Position numbers and translations under genes: made by a program. A stretch of DNA of 13,669 nt from Candidatus Nanoarchaeia archaeon. Lineage in GTDB: Archaea; Nanobdellota; Nanobdellia; Tiddalikarchaeales; Tiddalikarchaeaceae. The notes under the pieces are model-generated. The model saw nothing but the letters and a program-made list of their open reading frames with translations, searched no databases and had not been told where the DNA came from. Location of the stretch: contig JAQVLH010000009.1 of the NCBI GenBank assembly GCA_028704265.1, positions 1,088 through 14,756 of the forward strand. Direction: 5' to 3'. Below are positions 6,347 through 12,626 of this stretch, one piece after another. Every line of letters starts with the position of its first letter. Positions within the stretch are counted from its first letter, which is position 1.

Positions 6347-7231
6347 ATGAGTGAAATAATAAAAGTAACAGGATTAGTTAAACATTATAGAGTTAAGGAA
6401 AAAAAAGGAATTTTAAAAGATTTATTTAGCCCTGAGTTCAAAAACATCAGCGCAGTTGACAACATTTCATTTTCTATTGATAAAGGAGAGATTGTAGGAT
6501 TTATTGGACCTAATGGGGCTGGAAAGACCACTACTATTAAAATGCTTACTGGCATTTTGCATCCTGATTTTGGAGAAATTATCAGCAACGGTTTTGTGCC
6601 ATATAAGCAAAGAAAGAATTATTTGAAAAAAGTTGGAGTAGTTTTTGGGCAAAGAAAAAGCATGTGGCCTGAAATCAGTGTTATGGATAATTTAGAATTA
6701 ATTGGCTCTTTTTACAATGTTTCTGGCATTAAGCTTAAAGACAGAATTAAAGAATTAGGAAAACTGATTGATATTAGCGATTTTATTAATCAGCCTTTCA
6801 GGAAGCTTTCTTTAGGCCAGCAAATGAAAGCTGAGCTTGTAAGCTGCTTAGTGTATAAGCCGGATATCTTGTTTCTTGATGAGCCTACTATTGGGATGGA
6901 TATTATTGCCAAATTCAATTTTATTCAATTGCTTAAAAAAATCAATGGGGATGAGAAGACTACTATTATTCTTACCAGCCATGATTTGTCTGAGATTGAA
7001 AACTTATGCAAAAGATTAATTATTATTAATCATGGAAAACTTGTTTATGATGGCGACTTTTCAAAAATTAAGCCTGATGAGGTAATAATTAAATGGGAAG
7101 ACAAAGGAGAAATTAAAGAAAAAAGAATGAAAAAAAATAAGGTTGCAAAGTTTTTAGAAAAAATTGACATTGACACTGTCACTATTAAAGAAATTCCTGT
7201 TGAAGAAATAATTAAAGAATTCTATAAATAA
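6347..7231 (+). CDS. ABC exporter ATP-binding protein (DrrA/COG4586-like)
   Basis: A 294-aa ABC ATPase with all motifs intact: Walker A GPNGAGKTT (54-62), Q-loop Q102, signature LSLGQQ (154-159), Walker B LFLDEP (175-180), D-loop around G183-M-D185, and switch His in SHD (H212). The signature LSLGQQ and a GQRKSMWPEI segment after the Q-loop are typical of the COG4586 subgroup linked to the COG4587/COG3694 permeases. Residues about 240-294 form a C-terminal extension of the DrrA type. It energises export by the two membrane subunits encoded just upstream (1-nt spacing). Substrate not deducible; antibiotic, lipid or peptide export are the usual options. Confidence 0.93.
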   Translation: MSEIIKVTGLVKHYRVKEKKGILKDLFSPEFKNISAVDNISFSIDKGEIVGFIGPNGAGKTTTIKMLTGILHPDFGEIISNGFVPYKQRKNYLKKVGVVFGQRKSMWPEISVMDNLELIGSFYNVSGIKLKDRIKELGKLIDISDFINQPFRKLSLGQQMKAELVSCLVYKPDILFLDEPTIGMDIIAKFNFIQLLKKINGDEKTTIILTSHDLSEIENLCKRLIIINHGKLVYDGDFSKIKPDEVIIKWEDKGEIKEKRMKKNKVAKFLEKIDIDTVTIKEIPVEEIIKEFYK

Positions 7232-7265
7232 ATATTTAAGCAGGCAATTATTATATTTTTAATTA

Positions 7266-7934
7266 ATGAATCCTGTTAAACCAAGCATTAAGTCAGAAAT
7301 TTTTTGTTTATCTATTATTTTTTTAACTATTTGTTTTAGCATTTATTTTTATTCGCAATGGCCTGATATAATTGCTAGCCATTGGGATTTTGAAGGAAAC
7401 GTTGATGGTTATAGCAATAAAGCGTTTATGGTTTGGATTTTTCCAGTAATGATGTCATCAATTTATGCATTATTTTTAGCATTACCTTATATTGACCCTA
7501 AGAAAAAAAATTATGAAGGTTTTTCTGAATTTTATCATTTTTTTAAATCTTTAATATTAACTATCTTTTTTATATTATTTATAGGTATTGGCAGATATAA
7601 TTCAGGATATTATGTTAATATTACTTTGCTTTCAACTGTTTCTTTAGGAGTGCTTATGTTTGTTATAGGATTATATTTAAAAGAAATTAAACCTAACTGG
7701 TTTATGGGAATTAAAAATCCTTGGACTTTGTCAAGCGATAAAGTTTGGAAAAAAACCCATAAAATTGGAGGATATTTTTTTATGGTATTTGGAATAATTC
7801 TTATTATCTGCAATTTTTTGCCTGAAATTTTATCTATGATTTTATTTATACTTGGAATATTGCTAATAATTATTGGAACAACGGTTTATTCTTATGTTAT
7901 TTATTACAATGAATCAAATAAAAAAAAGCGTTAA
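7266..7934 (+). CDS. SdpI-family (DUF1648 + SdpI) membrane protein
   Basis: A 222-aa membrane protein. The N-terminal DUF1648 motif is at 32-60: WPDIIASHWDFEGNVDGY then a Lys and a helix with a Pro. The SdpI motif is at 142-168: KPNWFMGIKNPWTLSSDKVWKKTHKIGG, the most conserved part of the family (split here by about 27 residues of continuous match). Six hydrophobic segments are seen at about 12-29, 53-73, 92-109, 120-137, 169-185 and 187-212. In Bacillus, SdpI gives immunity to the SdpC toxin and senses it to relieve SdpR repression; archaeal homologues are uncharacterised. No sdpC or sdpR homologue is seen. It starts 34 nt after the ABC ATPase, with a TATA-like TATTTAAG at 7233-7240, so it may be co-transcribed or have its own promoter. 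Its 3' end overlaps the convergent gene by 4 nt. Confidence 0.88.
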   Translation: MNPVKPSIKSEIFCLSIIFLTICFSIYFYSQWPDIIASHWDFEGNVDGYSNKAFMVWIFPVMMSSIYALFLALPYIDPKKKNYEGFSEFYHFFKSLILTIFFILFIGIGRYNSGYYVNITLLSTVSLGVLMFVIGLYLKEIKPNWFMGIKNPWTLSSDKVWKKTHKIGGYFFMVFGIILIICNFLPEILSMILFILGILLIIIGTTVYSYVIYYNESNKKKR

Positions 7935-8527
7935 AAATATTTTTTCTGCAAATACTTATTCCTGTAGCTTATAACCCATGTTAAAATATTATTTTTTATT
8001 AGATAATTCTTAAATTCTTTAGATTCCCTGTAAGGAATATTTGAATGTTTAATTAAATCAATTAATATTGTAAAATAAGTAAATGGAGCTAATATTGCCA
8101 CTAAAATAGTTGTTAAAAAATTAATTGGCATTTTTTCCCAAAAAATTGATTCTTTTGTGTTTCTTGTTACAACTTCATAATTAGCTTTTGCTAAGGTATT
8201 ATCAAAATCTGCAAGTATTAATGGCTTTTTTATTTTATTATTTTTAATAAATTTTATAACTTCTTTTAATGAAAATATTTCATAATCATAATATTCATTT
8301 TTATATCGTGGAAAATTTTCCCGATTTATCCAAAAACCTGTTGATTTAAATCCTTGCTCTTGAAGCAGTTTCGTTATTTTTAATATTCCTAATTTATCAT
8401 CAATTCCTATTATATGATAATTTTTTAGATTTATTTTATTTTTTTTAACAAGATTAAAAAATAAATCCTTTTTTACAAAACTTTTGCCGATTATTGCCAA
8501 ATCTATGGAATCATAATAATTTATCAT
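7931..8527 (-). CDS. HAD-like protein with permuted motif order (III-IV-I-II)
   Basis: A 198-aa protein I cannot name beyond the HAD fold. The start at 8527 is set by an ATGA overlap with the ogg stop codon; a longer in-frame start exists but would run 31 nt into ogg. Residues 17-66 look like the C-terminal half of a HAD hydrolase: K19/K20 then DLFFNLVKKNKINLKNY, then IIGIDD (39-44, motif IV) and GFKSTGFWINRE. Residues 103-112 carry LILADFDNTL, the classical motif I with D107, D109 and T111. A hydrophobic segment follows (137-159), then ILTWVISYRNKYL (181-193) that resembles the motif II strand, with S187. In normal HAD enzymes the order is I, II, III, IV. The protein is either circularly permuted or assembled from parts of two HADs. 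Last gene of the repair operon. Confidence 0.65.
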   Translation of the reverse strand: MINYYDSIDLAIIGKSFVKKDLFFNLVKKNKINLKNYHIIGIDDKLGILKITKLLQEQGFKSTGFWINRENFPRYKNEYYDYEIFSLKEVIKFIKNNKIKKPLILADFDNTLAKANYEVVTRNTKESIFWEKMPINFLTTILVAILAPFTYFTILIDLIKHSNIPYRESKEFKNYLIKNNILTWVISYRNKYLQKKYF

Positions 8528-9159
8528 TTTAGCACTTCTCCTGTTCTCATATACCACATGTATAAATCCAGCTCTGCAGAAGCCATGTTTAATTCTTTTG
8601 CCAAGTTTTGAAATATTTTTTCAATCCTGAAATATTCTTTTTTTGTTAAAGATTTAGGTATTTCTGAAATATATTTATACTCTTGTAATAATGCTAAAAT
8701 GTGGCGATCAAGTATTGCTAATTCAAAAAATCCTACATTTCTTAAAAAATGGCTCGCTTCTTTTAATCCTATTCCTAATATATTTTCTGCCAAATAATTT
8801 CTTAAAAATTCCTGGCTTTTGATTGTAAGATTTGTTAAGATTGATTTTATTTCTTTTTGTTTTCTTGATTCTATTAAATATCTGGATTTCATGCCTGAAA
8901 ATCTGTGCTTGTTTCTTGAAATCGTTTCCTCTAATTCTTTTTGATTTTTTTCTAAAAAACCTTTTGGGCCTAATTCATTTTGTATATTAATCGCTGTTTG
9001 TGCCCTGCTATTTGCTGTGAGTATGCAAAAGCACATTTCGCTATACCATTCATCATTATTTTGTTTTTGCTTTAATTCAAATTCTTTAAGTCTTTTATCA
9101 ACGATTTCTTTTACTTTTGAATTTTTTAATAATAATATTTTTTGCTTTAAATTTGTCAT
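8524..9159 (-). CDS. ogg: 8-oxoguanine DNA glycosylase/AP lyase, archaeal Ogg2 type
   Basis: A 211-aa base-excision repair enzyme that removes 8-oxoguanine and nicks the abasic strand. The helix-hairpin-helix region is ILGIGLKEASHFLRNVG (127-143) with the expected catalytic Lys K133, followed by LDRHIL with the catalytic Asp D151. Upstream CILTANSR (45-52) matches the family's conserved N-terminal helix. The protein ends exactly on a Lys (TGEVLK, K211); in Methanocaldococcus Ogg2 the C-terminal Lys is the residue that distinguishes 8-oxoG from G, so this end is probably functional. The length matches the family's roughly 200-210 aa. It starts 5 nt after the hjc stop codon and overlaps the next gene by ATGA, giving an hjc-ogg-HAD operon. 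Confidence 0.93.
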   Translation of the reverse strand: MTNLKQKILLLKNSKVKEIVDKRLKEFELKQKQNNDEWYSEMCFCILTANSRAQTAINIQNELGPKGFLEKNQKELEETISRNKHRFSGMKSRYLIESRKQKEIKSILTNLTIKSQEFLRNYLAENILGIGLKEASHFLRNVGFFELAILDRHILALLQEYKYISEIPKSLTKKEYFRIEKIFQNLAKELNMASAELDLYMWYMRTGEVLK

Positions 9160-9164
9160 AATAT

Positions 9165-9536
9165 CTACTCTATTAATTTTTTTATTTCCATTAACTCATC
9201 AGTTTTTTTTACGCTTACATTTTTTATTACTACTTCTTGCAGCTCCATAAATTTCCAAGGGCAATGCGCAAATCTAAATGCAAGTATTGCTTTTGCTCCA
9301 AAACCTTTTGAAAATTTTACCAAATCATTGGCTTGTTCCATGCAAACGGTTTTATATTTAGTGCCTGAATATTTGCACTCAATTGCTAATATTAATTTGC
9401 CATTGCCTGCTATTAAATCTGGCTCTTCCACTTTTGCCTTCCCGCTTCCTGCAATCCTTGCAACAGCAAAGCCTTTTAGACCTAATATCTCCATCAATTC
9501 TCTTTCATAAGCTGCTCCTTTACTATAATTTGCCAT
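9165..9536 (-). CDS. hjc: Holliday junction resolvase Hjc
   Basis: A 123-aa archaeal Hjc, a homodimeric structure-specific endonuclease that cuts four-way junctions during recombination. The metal-binding and catalytic residues are all present: E11 in YEREL, a following R-x-AGSG (27-32), D40 in EPDLIA, and the E-x-K pair E53 and K55 in AIECKYS. Length matches the 120-145 aa norm. First gene of a compact minus-strand operon with ogg and the HAD-like gene. A TATA box (9559-9567, minus) is 27 nt before the start codon, so the message is probably leaderless. Confidence 0.95.
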   Translation of the reverse strand: MANYSKGAAYERELMEILGLKGFAVARIAGSGKAKVEEPDLIAGNGKLILAIECKYSGTKYKTVCMEQANDLVKFSKGFGAKAILAFRFAHCPWKFMELQEVVIKNVSVKKTDELMEIKKLIE

Positions 9537-9541
9537 AAAGA

Positions 9542-9550
9542 TTAAATATT
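9542..9550 (+). promoter_or_regulatory. TATA box for the DUF4013 gene
   Basis: TTAAATATT is centred 27 nt before the ATG at 9573, the expected distance for a leaderless archaeal message. It lies only 6 nt from the hjc start codon within a 36-bp divergent gap. Confidence 0.5.
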
Positions 9551-9558
9551 ATCTTAGT

Positions 9559-9567
9559 ATTTATAAT
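9559..9567 (-). promoter_or_regulatory. TATA box for the hjc operon
   Basis: On the minus strand the sequence reads TTATAAATA, centred about 27 nt before the hjc start codon at 9536. Together with the plus-strand box at 9542-9550 it fills the 36-bp gap, so the two opposing pre-initiation complexes would overlap and probably exclude each other. Confidence 0.55.
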
Positions 9568-9572
9568 TAGTT

Positions 9573-10232
9573 ATGCTAACTCTTGATTCAGCATATAAAT
9601 ATATATCAAAAGATTATAAGGAAACTTTAATTTTTTGCGTATTTGCAGCAATGGCAATTTTTATTCCGGTAATTGGAATAATGCTATTAATGGGATTATC
9701 AATAAGAATAATCTCAAATTCAATTAATAAAAAAGAAAAAATTCCTAAAGTTTTTGAAAATTTTGGAAATGACATATTAAACGGATTAAAGTATTCTTTA
9801 TTTATTATAATAATAATGATTCCTTTTTGCGTTATTTTTGCAAGTTCTTTCGGTGTAATAATGAATGCTACAATGTCAGGGAATTCTTCAAACATGATGG
9901 ATGTTATGATTAATATGGGAAATTTGTGGATATTGGCCGCATTAGTAATAATTGCTTATATGCTAATTATTCCTGCATTAACTGCTAATTTTGCTAAAGA
10001 GCAAAAATTCAGCGCTTTTTTTGAAATAAATAAAGCGTTTAGTATTGTTTTTGGAAATTTTAGTGCTTATCTTAAAATGATTTTAATAAGCATTATTTAT
10101 ACAGTGGTTCTGTCTTTTATTGCAGGCATAACAAGTTTTACTGTAATAGTTCCTATATTAATTAGTCCTTTGCAAGTGCTTATACATGGAAACATAATGG
10201 GAACTTGGTTTAATGAAGTTTCAAAGAAATAA
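9573..10232 (+). CDS. DUF4013-family integral membrane protein
   Basis: A 219-aa polytopic membrane protein. The N-terminal pattern matches DUF4013: a short amphipathic stretch (DSAYKYISKDYKETLI), a hydrophobic helix ending in IPVIGIMLLMGLSIRII (31-47), then a polar segment with KIPKVFENFGNDILNGLKYSLF (56-77). Further hydrophobic helices lie at about 76-97, 117-137, 163-186 and 186-205. DUF4013 proteins are widespread in archaea and of unknown role. It is divergent from hjc over 36 bp and convergent with the transglutaminase-like gene across a terminator hairpin. Confidence 0.82.
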   Translation: MLTLDSAYKYISKDYKETLIFCVFAAMAIFIPVIGIMLLMGLSIRIISNSINKKEKIPKVFENFGNDILNGLKYSLFIIIIMIPFCVIFASSFGVIMNATMSGNSSNMMDVMINMGNLWILAALVIIAYMLIIPALTANFAKEQKFSAFFEINKAFSIVFGNFSAYLKMILISIIYTVVLSFIAGITSFTVIVPILISPLQVLIHGNIMGTWFNEVSKK

Positions 10233-10251
10233 TTTTTTTTAAAAAAATTAA

Positions 10252-10281
10252 TTGCCTTAGAAATTTTTTTTCTAAAGGCAA
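10252..10281. terminator. Bidirectional hairpin terminator between convergent genes
   Basis: TTGCCTTAGAAA (10252-10263) pairs with TTTCTAAAGGCAA (10269-10281), leaving one bulged A in the right arm. The stem is flanked by T8 followed by A7 on its left (10234-10248) and AAAAATTTTATTTT on its right, so each strand has a U-rich tract. It lies in the 59-bp gap between two convergent stop codons and can serve both genes. Confidence 0.7.
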
Positions 10282-10291
10282 AAATTTTATT

Positions 10292-10957
10292 TTAATAATT
10301 ATAAATGTTAATTTTTGCTTTGCCTTCAGAAGCATTAGTCCAAAGCACTTTTTTTTCTAGGCTTTCAAAGATTTTTAAAAAAACGGGCTTATAAGAAATT
10401 GCTATCTCTTTTTTAGGATAAAATGAGACTATGGGCTCTATTAAATATTCTCCTTCGTCATTGATTATTTTTTCTATTTTGCCCATTTTTTTTAGCTCTT
10501 CACTATTACTTATTAATCCAAAATTGCAGCTTGAGGATAATGCATTAAAAATGAAAAATTTATTATCATATTCTATCCCTAAACAGAAGTGGTAAATGTT
10601 TTGAATCTCGTCAATTGCTGAATGGATATTATAAATTTTCAGTTCAGGAGCAAGGCTTTCTATTAAGGCTTTTGCAAATATTGAGCCATGCCTGCAAACC
10701 CCTTCCAAAGAATAATTTTTCGGAGGGCTTGTTTTTTTTACTTTGATATTTAAATAATCAAGCAGGTCATAATCATATTTAAAAGTGTTTTTAACAATGG
10801 AATGGATGCTTTCAAAAAAATAGATAAAGTCCTCATATTTTTGGCTTTTTAATTCATTGTAAATATTTTTTGATTCCTTATTTAAAAGCTCTTCAATGCT
10901 TTTTTCGCTTACTATTCCAGTTATTGTATTGGCTTGCTGATTGTAATATTTATTCAT
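10292..10957 (-). CDS. Transglutaminase-like Cys/His protein
   Basis: A 221-aa cytoplasmic protein with no signal peptide. The segment EGVCRHGSIFAKALIESL (85-102) matches the Cys helix of the transglutaminase-like fold (G-x-C-x-h-x-A/S-x-x-x-x-x-L). H123 in NIYHFCLGIEYDNKFFIFNAL (120-140) fits the catalytic His, and N138 takes the place of the usual Asp two strands later. The CRH form resembles the EDR1/peptidase-like branch of the superfamily. Residues 14-60 are helical. Members act as peptidases, amidases or inactive binding domains; with Asn for Asp, activity is uncertain. It starts 37 nt after pheT ends and may be co-transcribed, although a TTTTTTAAAAAG box on the minus strand (10979-10990) could be its own promoter. 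Confidence 0.62.
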   Translation of the reverse strand: MNKYYNQQANTITGIVSEKSIEELLNKESKNIYNELKSQKYEDFIYFFESIHSIVKNTFKYDYDLLDYLNIKVKKTSPPKNYSLEGVCRHGSIFAKALIESLAPELKIYNIHSAIDEIQNIYHFCLGIEYDNKFFIFNALSSSCNFGLISNSEELKKMGKIEKIINDEGEYLIEPIVSFYPKKEIAISYKPVFLKIFESLEKKVLWTNASEGKAKINIYNY

Positions 10958-10994
10958 TGCTTTTTAAAGATTAAAAATTTCTTTTTAAAAAACT

Positions 10995-12626
10995 TTATAT
11001 TTTTATTTCTAATCCAATTATAGGATTTTCCATATTATTTTCAAGAATTATTTTAGGATGCAATTCTCCAAAATGCCCAATTTCTTTTTCATTAACAATT
11101 ATTGAGGCGCTTCTTCCTGGAATATATTGATAATAATCTTTTGCTTTTAATTCATATTTTATGCCTAATGATTTTAATATCCATTGAGCTACTTGTTTTA
11201 TTTCTGTAAAATCAGCGCTTAAATGACTGCAAATCAAAGACAAATGATTATTTTCTAAAACTTCATCTTTATTTTTTATAAATACTTTTCCTACTTCAAA
11301 TATTTTTTGAGGATATGAATTATGAGTATTTTTAGACATCCATTTAAGCAATACTGGCATTAATTCATTTCTTAAAATATTCATTGATGAACTCATGGGA
11401 TTTTCTATTTCAATGCAATTAGAATTAAATAACGCTTCTTTATCAAACCTATAATAATTCATTACTTCTTGATATTCCATTCCTACAACTAAATCTCTTA
11501 TTTTATTAATATAAATACTTGAATCAGTTAATCCTCCTTGAGTTGAAATATTAAGAGGTTGGGAAGGTATGTTTTCAAAACCATACATTACTGCTAAATC
11601 TTCTATTACATCAAACTCATGCATTATATCTAATCTGTAGAAAGGTATTTTTACTATTATTTCATCAGTTGTAATTTTTGAAATATCAAATCTTGCTCTA
11701 AGCAATAATTCTTTTAATTCATTATCACTCCATTTCATTCCTATTCTTTTTTCTATACTTTTTTTGCTAATAGTTATTGTTTTTGGTTCAATATTAGGAG
11801 TTATAATTTTTTTTTTACCTTCTTTAATTTTTAAGTTATAAACCTTGCCTCCCCTGTCAGCTAATGCGCTTACTACAATGCTTAATGAACCTAATACTGT
11901 TTCCTTATTAGTTCCTGTTACTTCAACCAAAACGCTTTTTGTGTCAGAAGTTATTTTTCCAACATCATTGCTATTTATTATTGGGGGTAATGATAATATT
12001 TTTTTATCAGAATCAATTAATAATGGCACTTTATTATTTTTTTCAAGTATTCTGCCAAATTCAATTCCTTTTGGATGCAATTCAAAAATCTGCTGAGGAG
12101 TCATTTCTTCCAAAAATCCAAGAGGTACAAATTTAACCTCTTCTCTGCCAACTGCTTTATATTTTACTGGAAATTTTATCATCTCATAATTATAAATCCC
12201 TATTGAAGATTTTGCTCTTTTTCTGCCATAACTCCCATCAACTTTTAATTGTAATTGCATTAATTGCTTGATTAAAAAATCAGTAAATGTAATCCCTTTA
12301 ATTACTGCACAGGCAATAAATGGCCTTATTTTTTTAACATTTTTATCAACAAGTATTTCATCTTTTGAAGCAATTATTTCATATTTTGGGATGCCTAATT
12401 CTATTCCCATTGCTCCCTTCAAAGCTCTTGCTAATCCTTCAACGTGCCACATATCCGGCCTATTGCTATCTGCAGGCTCAAATTTAATAATGTCATTTTT
12501 CAGGTCTAGCTCTTCAACTTCAGATTTTACTAATACTAATTTTTTCCAAAGTTTTTCTTTATTTCTCGGAAGTTTTACTCCGACTAATTTTTGAAAATCT
12601 TTAAAACTTGCTTCAAATGTTGGCAT
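10995..12626 (-). CDS. pheT: Phenylalanyl-tRNA synthetase beta subunit
   Basis: A 543-aa archaeal-type PheT. The N-terminus MPTFEASFKDFQKLVG is the standard archaeal start. The ADSNRPDMWHVEGLARAL segment (52-69) is strongly conserved. The B3/B4 (editing) domain spans about 100-265, and the B5 DNA-binding-like domain about 283-355 with YRLDIMHEFDVIED. A catalytic-like domain follows to the end; the bacterial anticodon-binding domain is absent, as in archaea and eukaryotes. With PheS it forms the (alpha-beta)2 enzyme that charges tRNA-Phe. A start 30 nt upstream (ATG at 12656) is in frame, but the one at 12626 is favoured by homology, by TAATG coupling to the pheS stop codon and by an SD sequence at 12634-12640. 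Confidence 0.96.
   Translation of the reverse strand: MPTFEASFKDFQKLVGVKLPRNKEKLWKKLVLVKSEVEELDLKNDIIKFEPADSNRPDMWHVEGLARALKGAMGIELGIPKYEIIASKDEILVDKNVKKIRPFIACAVIKGITFTDFLIKQLMQLQLKVDGSYGRKRAKSSIGIYNYEMIKFPVKYKAVGREEVKFVPLGFLEEMTPQQIFELHPKGIEFGRILEKNNKVPLLIDSDKKILSLPPIINSNDVGKITSDTKSVLVEVTGTNKETVLGSLSIVVSALADRGGKVYNLKIKEGKKKIITPNIEPKTITISKKSIEKRIGMKWSDNELKELLLRARFDISKITTDEIIVKIPFYRLDIMHEFDVIEDLAVMYGFENIPSQPLNISTQGGLTDSSIYINKIRDLVVGMEYQEVMNYYRFDKEALFNSNCIEIENPMSSSMNILRNELMPVLLKWMSKNTHNSYPQKIFEVGKVFIKNKDEVLENNHLSLICSHLSADFTEIKQVAQWILKSLGIKYELKAKDYYQYIPGRSASIIVNEKEIGHFGELHPKIILENNMENPIIGLEIKI

Noticed and set aside
8528..8557. HAD-like protein beginning at the upstream in-frame start
   Set aside because: It would overlap ogg by more than 30 nt, while an ATGA stop/start overlap at 8524-8527 gives a standard coupled start.
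9017..9250. Plus-strand reading frame over the hjc-ogg junction
   Set aside because: It is antisense to two well-supported repair genes and gives a low-complexity Phe/Leu/Ser-rich product.
11845..12594. Several plus-strand reading frames opposite pheT
   Set aside because: They are antisense to a strongly conserved gene and show no domain or start signal.
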